From JAGOUA01 sp964428975 (GTDB lineage: Bacteria > Patescibacteriota > Patescibacteriia > 2-12-FULL-60-25), in the NCBI GenBank assembly GCA_964428975.1, contig CAYSAI010000007.1, forward strand, positions 1-62,361: a stretch of 62,361 nucleotides of DNA. The letters are read 5' to 3'. This document shows positions 17,757 through 25,721 of the stretch, piece by piece; the stretch's first letter is position 1, and each line of letters opens with the position of its first letter. The position numbers and the translations under genes are program-made. A model generated the notes under the pieces. The model did not search any database. It was not told where the DNA came from and was given only the letters and a program-made list of their open reading frames with translations.

Positions 17757-19192
17757 ACATTTTTTCTTCGTGTCAGGTAGATTCTTATTTGTTCAAGATC
17801 TTTTCGGCTGAGAAGGCCACAGACGACCACAAGCCCTACGCTCGCAAGAGCGCCAAGGAGAAGCGCAGGAACGATCGGTACATACACCAACGCATAGCGA
17901 ATGAGCAGCCAGAGTGCTCCTCCCACGAACACCCCTCGCCAAAAAACGCTTTGCGCCGTTGCAGAAAAGAAGATTTCACGCGCATACCACACACCTACAC
18001 CGAGAAGCGCCACATACCCGAGGAGCGCCGCCATAGCTGCCCCAACCGCTCCAAAACGCGGAATCAAAAGCACGTTCGCAACGGCATTCACAAGCATCGT
18101 CACACCCATCGCGATGGTTTTTTGCTTCGCACGATGCGTCGCATTCAACAGCGATCCGACGGGAAAATCCAAAAATAAAAGTGGGAGCGCCCACGCAAGC
18201 ACCGCAAGAATCGTCGCGGCTGGCACAAACGCTTCTCCATACAGAAGCCCCACAAGACGAGGCGCAAACCCAGAAAGAGCCGCAGCAAGCGGAAAACTCA
18301 CGAGCGCCATAAAACGCCACGAACCGAGCGACGTATGCACAAGTTCCGTTGCTTCGTCCTTCGCATGAGCCGCGCTTAAGGCTGGATAGAGCGCTGCCAC
18401 AAAGGCAAGCGGCACAAACTGGAGCGCATACGTGAGTTTGTAGGCAACCGCGTAGTGTCCGATCTCTTCGATGGTGCGCCATTCTTTCAACAGAATAGCG
18501 TCCACGCTTGAATACACACGCACAAAGAGTCCTGCGAGCGCAAACGGCATCGCTTCACGCACAAGCGTCTTCCAAGGAGGAAGGGCGGCGGCAATCGGAC
18601 GACCAAGCTTTCGTACATGATAGACGCTCCACACGACGTGCCACGCACTTCCAAGCGCAAGCGCGAGAATAGCTCCCCAGACACCAAAACCAAGCGCCAC
18701 AAACGCGACGAGACACCCGCTCGAAATCAGTTGGCCGATCACCATGCCGAGCGATTCTCGATCAAGACGTTGACGTCCACGCAAGATGCCATACCCAAGC
18801 AGCGAAAGCGTATCTTCTGCCATCACGAGAAGCGCAAGAAGAAGGAGTGGAAGTACAGCACTTCCCTGCGACGTGTTCAACACGTAGGCAAGAGCTCCAA
18901 GCGCAGCAAGAGGAATAAGGAGCGCTTTCGCGAGCATGGCTCGTTTTACGATCGCCCACCCACGTTCTTCGCTCGTCGCAAACGCACGAATAACCACGGG
19001 CGTGAGACCAAGATCCGTCCACACCCCTGCCATGGAGCTGATCGACAGAATATAAAAATACAGGCCGATGGATTCCGCTCCAAGCCATCGCGCCGCAAGC
19101 GTAAACGCCACGAAAGAAATGGCTTTTTGAAGCGTTGAAGCGGCCATAAGCAACCCCGCCTGCTTGGCCACGGTTTGTGCGGTTCCAGACAT
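17753..19192 (-). CDS. Wzx-type polysaccharide flippase (MATE/MOP superfamily)
   Basis: 479 aa with about 12-14 hydrophobic segments. The N-terminus VAKQAGLLMAASTLQKAISFVAFTLAARWLG with GLYFYILSISSMAGVWTDLGLTPVVIR is characteristic of polysaccharide transporters that flip lipid-linked oligosaccharides. It lies between three small upstream ORFs and the GT4 gene, overlapping GT4 by 4 bases. With the polymerase-like domain downstream, the operon has the flip and polymerise functions of a Wzx/Wzy pathway. Confidence 0.88.
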   Translation of the reverse strand: MSGTAQTVAKQAGLLMAASTLQKAISFVAFTLAARWLGAESIGLYFYILSISSMAGVWTDLGLTPVVIRAFATSEERGWAIVKRAMLAKALLIPLAALGALAYVLNTSQGSAVLPLLLLALLVMAEDTLSLLGYGILRGRQRLDRESLGMVIGQLISSGCLVAFVALGFGVWGAILALALGSAWHVVWSVYHVRKLGRPIAAALPPWKTLVREAMPFALAGLFVRVYSSVDAILLKEWRTIEEIGHYAVAYKLTYALQFVPLAFVAALYPALSAAHAKDEATELVHTSLGSWRFMALVSFPLAAALSGFAPRLVGLLYGEAFVPAATILAVLAWALPLLFLDFPVGSLLNATHRAKQKTIAMGVTMLVNAVANVLLIPRFGAVGAAMAALLGYVALLGVGVWYAREIFFSATAQSVFWRGVFVGGALWLLIRYALVYVPIVPALLLGALASVGLVVVCGLLSRKDLEQIRIYLTRRKNV

Positions 19193-19198
19193 ACCCAG

Positions 19199-19303
19199 CT
19201 ATTCCATCACATGTGCAAGCCAAAACACAAACGGCACCACGACCATCGCGCACGTCGCGAGAAGCGCGAGAGAAAGGATCGAGAGCACGCCTTCAACAAT
19301 CAT
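19199..19303 (-). CDS. Putative 34-aa single-pass membrane protein
   Basis: ATG 19303 overlaps the stop of the upstream ORF (ATGA). The peptide starts MIVEGVLSILSL and is one long hydrophobic helix ending LAHVME. It ends 6 bases before the flippase start. The tight coupling on both sides and the clean hydrophobic profile argue that it is real, perhaps a small subunit of the flippase or polymerase. No homologue is known to me. Confidence 0.45.
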   Translation of the reverse strand: MIVEGVLSILSLALLATCAMVVVPFVFWLAHVME

Positions 19304-19557
19304 ACATTTTTCCGTTTTCGTGAGGCTTTTTGTACAGGAACAGACTGATCGCACAAGGCGTAGAGCACCACCTGATACGTGTGCCAATTCGCTGGTTGCC
19401 CGCACGCACACGCTATCTCCTTCATGAACAGAAGATCGACGAGCACGCGAGACTCTGTTGTTGCATGCTGAGCAGCCATCGTGGCACGAGAAAGTACGTC
19501 TTGTTCAGACGCGTTCGGTTCGACATGAATATGGTGTGTACCATCAATCGTCCACAT
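19300..19557 (-). CDS. Small unknown protein in the glycan operon (85 aa)
   Basis: I take ATG 19557 (MWTIDGTHHIHVEPN), which overlaps the upstream stop by 14 bases; an in-frame ATG at 19602 would overlap by 59. The protein has a His-rich N-terminus, a helical middle (SEQDVLSRATMAAQHATTESRVLVDLL), one CACGQPANWH segment and a basic C-terminus KASRKRKNV. It is coupled by ATGA to the 34-aa membrane ORF. I see no known domain. Confidence 0.5.
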   Translation of the reverse strand: MWTIDGTHHIHVEPNASEQDVLSRATMAAQHATTESRVLVDLLFMKEIACACGQPANWHTYQVVLYALCDQSVPVQKASRKRKNV

Positions 19558-19792
19558 AGGTGAGAGCTTCTTTATAGAGCGCCGTGCCTTGGCGCGTCGC
19601 AACTTCTTTCAGCCTACGAGCTTCGTTTGCGTATGTCGAGTCCTCTGCAGCAAGAGGGCTTTGGAGCGCCTGATTCGCGCGCTTGAGAGACAGGAATGAG
19701 CGATCAAGCTGTCCCATAACCTCGTCAAACGTGAGGTCTGGTTCTCGACGAGAAGCTCGCCTGCGCGCAAAGGGAGAAGGTGAAGGCATCAT
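19544..19792 (-). CDS. Small helical protein, first gene of the glycan operon (82 aa)
   Basis: It begins with a basic, disordered segment (PSPFARRRASRREPD) and continues as a helix-forming stretch (LTFDEVMGQLDRSFLSLKRANQAL ... NEARRLKEVATRQG). It is the first gene of a chain of overlapping minus-strand ORFs ending with the GT2/polymerase fusion, so it shares their transcript. It lies just downstream of the terminator at 19812-19839. No family is recognised. Confidence 0.5.
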   Translation of the reverse strand: MMPSPSPFARRRASRREPDLTFDEVMGQLDRSFLSLKRANQALQSPLAAEDSTYANEARRLKEVATRQGTALYKEALTYVDD

Positions 19793-19811
19793 ATGGTATC
19801 AAGTATAGCAC

Positions 19812-19839
19812 AAAAAAACCTCCCTCAGTTCAAGGGAGG
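19812..19839 (-). terminator. Intrinsic terminator of the 131-aa gene
   Basis: On the minus strand, stem CCTCCC (19839-19834) and GGGAGG (19824-19819) is followed by seven T. The stem overlaps the stop codon of the gene it ends. Confidence 0.85.
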
Positions 19840-20220
19840 AGGCGGCTCAGTTTCAGCCGTCGAATACATGAGCAGGTCGCGACAAAACCTATTGAACCAC
19901 TGTTGTTCTTTAGGAGAAAATGTATCGAGACCGTGTGTCAGTTCCTCGAGCCATTGAAGTGGCGTGACAGAACCGTCATGACTACCGATATGAAGCTTCG
20001 TCACACCAAAGATCGCTTTTGCCATCTTCTCATCTTCTGTGAGCGAGGCGTCATCGAGGATTTCCGCCAGACCGATGGTGCTCGATCCAAGGGAAATCAA
20101 TTCGACCGCGTCTCGAGAAGTGAGAAGCCAATCAATCAGCTCAACCACATCATCGAGGCCATGAAGCTTGTAGAAACGCCGCATGGCGCGGATACCGGCT
20201 TCGTGTTTTTTTTGGGGCAT
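19825..20220 (-). CDS. Unknown acidic helical protein (131 aa)
   Basis: ATG 20220 has a GGAGG Shine-Dalgarno (CGGAGGTACGC-ATG). The protein is soluble and helical, with GIRAMRRFYKLHGLDDVVELIDW near the start, a central acidic region and a proline run at the end that is encoded by the terminator stem. It is a single-gene unit ending in its own terminator and divergent from the GC-rich gene at 20458. No family is recognised. Confidence 0.65.
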   Translation of the reverse strand: MPQKKHEAGIRAMRRFYKLHGLDDVVELIDWLLTSRDAVELISLGSSTIGLAEILDDASLTEDEKMAKAIFGVTKLHIGSHDGSVTPLQWLEELTHGLDTFSPKEQQWFNRFCRDLLMYSTAETEPPPPLN

Positions 20221-20278
20221 GCGTACCTCCGTGCTACGGTTCTACTGCATAAAGACGCTTTCGTCAACAGGTAAGAGC

Positions 20279-20307
20279 TTGACTTTTACAGGAAAATATG
20301 CTATTTT
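20279..20307 (+). promoter_or_regulatory. Promoter for the GC-rich gene
   Basis: -35 TTGACT (20279-20284), a 17-base spacer, -10 TATTTT (20302-20307). The region is AT-rich, unlike the gene it serves. It predicts a transcript start near 20315 and a leader of about 140 bases that includes the hairpin at 20337-20386. Confidence 0.6.
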
Positions 20308-20336
20308 AACATGTTGTTAGGTGAATTGAAACATAT

Positions 20337-20386
20337 GAAAACGGCGTTTCTGTAGCCAAATCCTTGGCTCTAAAAACGCCGTTTTC
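20337..20386 (+). promoter_or_regulatory. Strong 5'-leader hairpin before the GC-rich gene
   Basis: A perfect 13-bp stem (GAAAACGGCGTTT at 20337-20349 with AAACGCCGTTTTC at 20374-20386) encloses a second 6-bp stem (AGCCAA/TTGGCT) with an ATCC tetraloop. There is no U-tract long enough for a classical terminator, although a T4 run lies inside the right arm. It could be a leader stability element, an attenuator or a protein-binding site. Confidence 0.7.
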
Positions 20387-20457
20387 AACAACGTGAAGTG
20401 TAGAGGCGGATTCCCCGCTGACGCATGGATCGAACGGTGACCAGGAGCAGAGTCATC

Positions 20458-21423
20458 ATGACGACGCCCTTTGACATGATTGGACAGAAGGAACTCGCGC
20501 CCACCTGCACGGCCATTGCCGATGCCGGTGGCACGACCGAGCACGCGGCATGGATTCGCAGACCTAGAAACGCGGCGAAGCTCGTCGCGTTCATCAACGA
20601 TCAGATGAGCAGAGTCAACACCCCGCTCGACGAACTCTTCGAGAGCGAGCGTGGCACGTCGACCTACGCGCCGCCGAAGGACTGGGTGCCGAAGGCGCAC
20701 GAGATGCAGCACGGTTCGCTCCGCGAGCTCTGGTCGAGCCTCGAAGCGCCGCCCTCGATCGAGGCCCTCCTCCAGCCCTACATGACGCCGGGCGAGGCCA
20801 AGAGCCGTTGCGAGAATAACACTCCATCGATCGTCCTCCCGGACGGTGAGGAGGGCTTCTTCTTCGGTGCGAAGCTTTCGTCGATCGCGCGCGTCGTGAA
20901 GGGCAACAAGGGACTCCCAGACTACTACCGGGTTTTCAAGTATCTCTTCGGAATGCTGCGCGAGCGCCAGCCGAACTTCAAAGACTGGAACAATGGCAAA
21001 ATCGGCGAGAAGTACGAGAAGCCGATCGAGGCATGGTGGAAGCGTCGCATGGCCTACGAGGCCACCATTCAGGGCGACTTCGCCGCCTACGCCGGCCAGA
21101 CCGGCATCGCGTACCGCAACTGGAGCGTCCGCGCCGCGCGTGCGCACATGGAGCAGGGCCAGCGTCGCGTGGGCATGACGTCCCTCGACGCCGCCCAGAT
21201 CCTCCTCTTCCACGAGGAGCGCCTCACGAAGCCCGAACACCTCGCCATGGACTGCGCGGGGACCGAGAGGGCTCACAATGGCCGTGATTTCCATAACAGT
21301 TCGTTCTTCGACTTCCGCGACGGCATGCTCAGCTTCTACCTGAGCGACGTTCGGGGTCGCTATCCGGGCAGCGGTTCCGCCTCGTTCTGCCTTCCCGGAG
21401 TGGCACAGCCCTCACTCCCTTAG
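20458..21423 (+). CDS. GC-rich, foreign-looking protein of unknown function (321 aa)
   Basis: Third codon positions are strongly G/C (runs such as GAGGCCCTCCTCCAGCCC), unlike the surrounding genes, which points to horizontal transfer or a special expression class. I choose ATG 20458, which has AGGAG 10 bases upstream; ATG 20425 in the same frame is possible. Motifs include an N-terminal GTTEHAAWIRRPRNAAKL (resembling a helix-turn-helix-like 'LR-x-n' segment), a Trp/Lys-rich centre (PNFKDWNNGK, PIEAWWKRRM) and a C-terminal HNSSFFDFRDGMLSFYL. There is no signal peptide or membrane helix. The long antisense frame 20317-21294 is a by-product of the GC bias. No family is recognised. Confidence 0.7.
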   Translation: MTTPFDMIGQKELAPTCTAIADAGGTTEHAAWIRRPRNAAKLVAFINDQMSRVNTPLDELFESERGTSTYAPPKDWVPKAHEMQHGSLRELWSSLEAPPSIEALLQPYMTPGEAKSRCENNTPSIVLPDGEEGFFFGAKLSSIARVVKGNKGLPDYYRVFKYLFGMLRERQPNFKDWNNGKIGEKYEKPIEAWWKRRMAYEATIQGDFAAYAGQTGIAYRNWSVRAARAHMEQGQRRVGMTSLDAAQILLFHEERLTKPEHLAMDCAGTERAHNGRDFHNSSFFDFRDGMLSFYLSDVRGRYPGSGSASFCLPGVAQPSLP

Positions 21424-21512
21424 CGCCTTCTGCCTTTTTGTCCCTTTCCCTTTACCCCTTATCAGCCTGTATAAGGGCTCGACCGTGTGTGTTTGTTCCA
21501 ATAAAATGGAGC

Positions 21513-21546
21513 AGATATGCACGGTCTTGTCTGTTATACCGCGTAG
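21513..21546 (+). repeat. Dispersed repeat block shared with the right window edge
   Basis: AGATATGCACGGT, 11 variable bases, then TACCGCGTAG. The same two blocks with a 12-base centre occur inverted at 62327-62360. The copy lies just after the GC-rich gene. Confidence 0.5.
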
Positions 21547-21564
21547 TCATCAGATGTTCAGATC

Positions 21565-23538
21565 CTACTTCTTTGTCATGATAAAAGCTCCATCCCACTT
21601 CGTGAGAGGCGGTGCCTCTTGATAGCCACGTGCTCGCGAAAGGAGCGTTTTCGTGGGGCCATCGCTTGGGAATGCCTCGAGAAGCTCTTCGGCTAGGCGT
21701 ACTGCCTCGTCAAAACGTTGCTCAAAATAGACTTGAAGGGCCGTTTCATACTGTTTGATGCACGTCCGTTGTCCATCGGAGACTTCAGCCGAAAAACCGA
21801 CCACCTCGTAGATTGCGACAGGTTCCGTTTTTCCTTTGACGGCCACACGATCTACGAGACGCACAACAAACCCGTCACCAAGCGCTTGTTTTGTCGCGAT
21901 CGTGATCAGCACTTCCGTTCCGTATTCTTTGCATAATCCCTCGACGCGACTCGCAAGATTCACGCTGTCGCCGATCACTGTATAATCATACCGGCGTTCT
22001 CCTCCAATATTTCCCACCACCATATCGCCCGTATTCACCCCAACCCCCACTCGTAGCACCACTCCTTCAGGAAACGCGCCCGCCTCGTTCATCTCGCGTA
22101 AGCGCTTACACATCTTGAGAGCCGTGCGAACAGCCCTCGTGGCGTGATCCGCTTGATCAAGCGGGGCATTCCAAAACGCCATCACTGCATCGCCGATATA
22201 TTTATCAAGCACCCCCTCTTCTTCAAAGACGATTTCGGTCATCGCATGAAGATAGCAATTCATCACTTCGACCAATCGTTCTGGTGAGAGACCTTCTGAC
22301 AATGTCGTGAAGCCACGTAGATCAGAAAATAAAACGCTCATATAACGACGCGTTCCACCAAGTTTGAGCTTTTCCGGCTCACGCGTGAGCACATCCACCA
22401 CCGATGACGTCACGTAGCGTCCAAGCATCGTTCGTAGTTCGCGTTGCCGACGATCGGTGGTAAACCATCGTTCAGCGAGAAGGATTACAGAAATAAAAAA
22501 CGCTGTGAGTGCAGGCCGAAGCGGATCAAGAAGATAACCCGTATCTACAAGAAGAACACTCGCAAGAAGACAGCCTATCATCACGAGAGCGGTGAGGAGA
22601 GCCCCAGATACAGGACGAAAACGTGGAAGGAGAGCCCCTAAAAGCAACGCAAGAAACACTAAAAACAGGGCTTCAAGCCACACAGGAACTATCCGAAGCC
22701 AATGGCGCCCAATGAGCGTGTCGTACGCAGATGCGTGTAACCCAACACCGCTGAGAGGAACGCCTCGTGAAGAAGGAACGATTCGTTCGTCATGCAGATC
22801 AGGAGCGGTCGCTCCCACGAACGCCATAGCTCCTCGAAGAGTGTTTTTTTCGAAAGACTCACCCAGAAGATCGCGTGCAGATACAACGCGAAACGCTCGT
22901 TCCGGAGAGGCAGGAAACGCGATCAACATATTTCCTTGCCGATCCGTCGGAATGCCTCCTTGAGCGAGCGGGTTCCATCCCTTCATGAGCGCCGCGATAT
23001 ACGCCATAGGATAGACCGGATCGCTCATCCCTCCCACCGCAAGCGGAATACGTCTCGCAACGTTGTCACGATCAAGTGGTGTATTCGCATGACCAAGAGC
23101 CCGCGCACTCTGCGCAAACAGCGGGAGCGGCTGCACGGCACGCGCTGGATCGCTCATCCACCCATCCGTCTTCGACATGAGGCTTAATTCAATAGGAAGA
23201 ATCACATTACCTGCGGCACGCATCGCTTCCGCCAACCCTTGATCTGTGGAACTCGCGGTTGCCTCAGAGAAATTCACATCGTACACAATGCCTTGTACCC
23301 CCGCTTCAGCAAGCGTGTTGATGATGCGCGCGTGGATACTTCGATCCCACGGCCATCGACCAAACTCCGTAAGCGAAGCGTTATCAATCGCGATGATCGT
23401 GATCGAGGGGTCAACGACGCGAGCGGGATAGAGCCGATCCATCAGGCGCGTGCTCGCCCCTTCCCCAACACCAACAACAAGCGCGAGACTTCCAAGAAGA
23501 CTCACGAATATCGCAAGAAGAAGTGGTCGGTGTTTCAC
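21565..23538 (-). CDS. CHASE2-sensor class III adenylate/guanylate cyclase
   Basis: 657 aa. An N-terminal membrane helix is followed by an extracellular CHASE2 domain (~30-280: IIAIDNASLTEFGRWPW, GIVYDVNFSE, VAFVGATAPDL), three membrane helices (~285-355), then a class III cyclase catalytic domain (~395-585). In the latter, SVLFSDLRGFTTLSE and DKYIGDAVMAFW supply the two metal-binding Asp and the base-selecting Lys, and VIGDSVNLASRVE the transition-state Asn/Arg. The C-terminus is a short helical extension. It senses an outside signal and makes a cyclic nucleotide; cAMP is more likely from the Lys. It lies 9 bases downstream of a FecR-domain gene, a pairing seen in other bacteria. Confidence 0.92.
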   Translation of the reverse strand: MKHRPLLLAIFVSLLGSLALVVGVGEGASTRLMDRLYPARVVDPSITIIAIDNASLTEFGRWPWDRSIHARIINTLAEAGVQGIVYDVNFSEATASSTDQGLAEAMRAAGNVILPIELSLMSKTDGWMSDPARAVQPLPLFAQSARALGHANTPLDRDNVARRIPLAVGGMSDPVYPMAYIAALMKGWNPLAQGGIPTDRQGNMLIAFPASPERAFRVVSARDLLGESFEKNTLRGAMAFVGATAPDLHDERIVPSSRGVPLSGVGLHASAYDTLIGRHWLRIVPVWLEALFLVFLALLLGALLPRFRPVSGALLTALVMIGCLLASVLLVDTGYLLDPLRPALTAFFISVILLAERWFTTDRRQRELRTMLGRYVTSSVVDVLTREPEKLKLGGTRRYMSVLFSDLRGFTTLSEGLSPERLVEVMNCYLHAMTEIVFEEEGVLDKYIGDAVMAFWNAPLDQADHATRAVRTALKMCKRLREMNEAGAFPEGVVLRVGVGVNTGDMVVGNIGGERRYDYTVIGDSVNLASRVEGLCKEYGTEVLITIATKQALGDGFVVRLVDRVAVKGKTEPVAIYEVVGFSAEVSDGQRTCIKQYETALQVYFEQRFDEAVRLAEELLEAFPSDGPTKTLLSRARGYQEAPPLTKWDGAFIMTKK

Positions 23539-23547
23539 AGGCCTGCG

Positions 23548-24972
23548 CTACTGTTTGATCGGTTCTAGGGGAACCAGAAGAGGCTTATCCAATACGGGTT
23601 CTTTTTCTGGTAGAGGAAGTGGCGCGAGCACCGGAAGCGGTTTGAGGATCGGTTTGAGGATCGGCGTGTCGAGCGGAAGAACGCGCAGTGGCTGGAGCGG
23701 TTGGACGGACAGCATTTCGATGCGAACGCGTAGAGCCTCCCAACGTTCTTGAAGCATCAGAGCTGCTTTTGAAGCGTTTGCTGGAAGCGGTTCTTTGAGA
23801 GTAGCTTCCGTCTTCGTACGAATATCGTTCAAGATGCGCTCTTTTGCAGGTGTTCGCTGTCCTTTCATGAGGGTATCAAGACGTTGGTTCAATCGAAGAA
23901 CGTCGTACAAAGCTTTTCGTGTTGTATCGGTATTGTTCGAGAGAAGGAGCGTTTCCAGCTCCTGCTTCACCACGTAACCTGGATGATCTTCCTCGATATC
24001 TTCAAAAAGCCTCTGCGCACGCGGAGCAAGTTTTCGAAGGAAGATTCGCGCTTCTGCTGAAGAAAGATCTACCTTCGCGAGTCGTGTACGTGCTGATTTC
24101 AGGGCATCGAGCGCTTCGTCGTTCTTCCCTTGGAGGGCGAGAGCGTGCAAGCGCACAAGCTCTTGTTCTGCGACTTCTTGCAAAGTTTTATACAGATCTT
24201 TTTTCGCGAGGGCACCGCGCAGTCCAACGGAGAGCTGCGCAAGTTTCGTGGGCGAGCCTGTACGTCCATGATTCATCGCGAGGAGATCACGCTCTCTCCA
24301 ACGCTTCATTGCTTGTGTATCCGCCGTTTGGTTTGTCTGCATCCAGCTTGTGAGCAGTTCTTTTTCCGAAATACGTCCAGATGCAGGCATTTTACTCGGC
24401 GTTGCCGAAAACACCTGTTCATATCCCTCCGAAACAAGGCCGCTGTTCCCTTTCACGACCGAATGCATCACCCGAAGCGACGAAGTGCCGTCTTCAAGCT
24501 TCGCAAGATCAAACGTCGTGCCGCGCACAGTCGCCACCACTTGATCGGTCGTAATGGTGTAGTCGCTCTCAAGATCAAGCAGCGAACGCACGCGCGACCA
24601 AACGCGACCCTGCTCTAAACGAAGATGCACGGCGAGCGCATCCGTTTCTTCGTTATGAGCCGTATCTGATCCAATCACGAGCGTACTATTCGCGGCGAGA
24701 CGCGTTTCTCCTTGTTGATAGAAATCCACACTCACACCGCTCTCAACGCCTGTACGAACGGTTTGCCCAGCGAGAGCCACCTGCCCTTCATTCGCTCGAT
24801 TCCACACTCCATTCGTGCCCATCACTTCCACCTGACCCGTGAGGTCATGGAGCGTGATGGTTGTGGGTGCAGGTACAGCCGCAGGGGCTCCAAGGTTCCA
24901 AAACCACACCCCTCCTCCAAGGAGCAAAAGCACGACGAGAAGCAAAAACCAGCGAAGTTTGTTCATAGACAT
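23548..24972 (-). CDS. FecR-domain membrane-anchored protein, partner of the cyclase
   Basis: 474 aa. An N-terminal anchor (LRWFLLLVVLLLLGGGVWF) is followed by a FecR domain (~40-170: ITLHDLTGQVEVMG, QTVRTGVESGVSVDF, RLEQGRVWSRV, TITTDQVVATVRGTTFDL). The rest is a long helical region and a Pro/Leu-rich C-terminus with repeats (TPILKPILKPLPVLAPLPLPEK). FecR domains sit outside the membrane and often pair with CHASE2 cyclases or anti-sigma systems. Co-transcription with the cyclase gene suggests that it modulates or senses for it. The start may be ATG 24972 or ATG 24966. Confidence 0.82.
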   Translation of the reverse strand: MSMNKLRWFLLLVVLLLLGGGVWFWNLGAPAAVPAPTTITLHDLTGQVEVMGTNGVWNRANEGQVALAGQTVRTGVESGVSVDFYQQGETRLAANSTLVIGSDTAHNEETDALAVHLRLEQGRVWSRVRSLLDLESDYTITTDQVVATVRGTTFDLAKLEDGTSSLRVMHSVVKGNSGLVSEGYEQVFSATPSKMPASGRISEKELLTSWMQTNQTADTQAMKRWRERDLLAMNHGRTGSPTKLAQLSVGLRGALAKKDLYKTLQEVAEQELVRLHALALQGKNDEALDALKSARTRLAKVDLSSAEARIFLRKLAPRAQRLFEDIEEDHPGYVVKQELETLLLSNNTDTTRKALYDVLRLNQRLDTLMKGQRTPAKERILNDIRTKTEATLKEPLPANASKAALMLQERWEALRVRIEMLSVQPLQPLRVLPLDTPILKPILKPLPVLAPLPLPEKEPVLDKPLLVPLEPIKQ

Positions 24973-25068
24973 GTATCATCCTGCAAAAGAGAGAAAAAGG
25001 CAAAAACGGATCTCATCGATCGGGGAAAACTGGTGAATACGGCAATAGCCCTCTATGATAGGAACGCT

Positions 25069-25323
25069 ATGCTCAACGATCCTCTCCACGGGAAGACGCT
25101 CAAATTTCTCCTCGAATACCTCGTGGAGCACCACGGCTGGAAAGAGCTTGGAAAACGTATCGATATTAAATGCTTTACGACCGACCCCAGCGTATCATCG
25201 AGCTTGACGTTCTTGCGAAAAACTCCTTGGGCACGAACCAAAGTCGAGCAATTATACCTTGTAACGAGTAAAACAGGGTATATGGTTACGATCAAGATCC
25301 CGCCGGGGGATATTCGGCTTTGA
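25069..25323 (+). CDS. VF530-like (DUF2132) DNA-binding family protein
   Basis: 84 aa matching the DUF2132/VF530 family closely: NDPLHGKTLKFLLEYLVEHHGW, LGKRIDIKCFTTDPSVSSSLTFLRKTPWAR, VEQLYL. A VF530 structure resembles double-stranded DNA-binding folds, but the cellular function is unknown. I chose ATG 25069 (AGGAA 4 bases upstream) because the family begins with this N-P-L-H-G segment; the open frame upstream is antisense to the FecR gene. A TATGAT box at 25054-25059 is a possible -10. Confidence 0.88.
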   Translation: MLNDPLHGKTLKFLLEYLVEHHGWKELGKRIDIKCFTTDPSVSSSLTFLRKTPWARTKVEQLYLVTSKTGYMVTIKIPPGDIRL

Positions 25324-25375
25324 GGAAATACTTCATCCCACCCTGTTGTAGAATTACGGAAAAATACTCTCGTCA

Positions 25376-25410
25376 GAAAGAAAACCTCCCATGAAAGGAG
25401 GTTTTCTTTC
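25376..25410. terminator. Bidirectional terminator between convergent small genes
   Basis: A perfect 14-bp inverted repeat (GAAAGAAAACCTCC at 25376-25389, GGAGGTTTTCTTTC at 25397-25410) with a 7-base loop and A/T tracts in the stem ends. It can end transcription of the 25069 gene and of the GlsB-like gene. Confidence 0.85.
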
Positions 25411-25420
25411 TCATAAGGAC

Positions 25421-25669
25421 TTAGTTTCTCAGAGCTCTCACGATTCCCACCAACACTACCGCTCCTAACAAGGCGACAACAAAGCTATAAAGGTTGAAGC
25501 CTGTGACACCCGTCTTTCCGACAAAGGACATGATCCATCCACCAAGGATAGCTCCGACAATACCAACGACGATATTCAGGAGCGTTCCTTGCTGCGCATC
25601 GGTTTTCATGATCAGAGAAGCGATCCAGCCAACGAATGCTCCGAACACGATCCATAGGATAATACCCAT
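25421..25669 (-). CDS. GlsB/YeaQ/YmgE (transglycosylase-associated) membrane protein
   Basis: 82 aa, three hydrophobic segments. The pattern MGIILWIVFGAFVGWIASLI...GTLLNIVVGIVGAILGGWI...YSFVVALLGAVVLVGIVRALR is that of the YeaQ/GlsB family of small inner-membrane stress proteins. The molecular function is unknown. It ends next to the bidirectional terminator. Confidence 0.9.
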   Translation of the reverse strand: MGIILWIVFGAFVGWIASLIMKTDAQQGTLLNIVVGIVGAILGGWIMSFVGKTGVTGFNLYSFVVALLGAVVLVGIVRALRN

Positions 25670-25721
25670 AGGTGTAAAGATGAGCAGGAGTTATTCCTCC
25701 TTGCTTCTATTAAGCGTAGGC

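Noticed and set aside
18617..19138. 173-codon plus-strand frame in the flippase region
   Set aside because: Arg/Lys-rich shadow of the flippase gene; no start signal.
20317..21294. 325-codon minus-strand frame opposite the GC-rich gene
   Set aside because: The G/C-rich third positions of the plus-strand gene produce long antisense frames. The product has the Gly/Ala/Val/Arg bias of such shadows, and its end runs through the leader hairpin.
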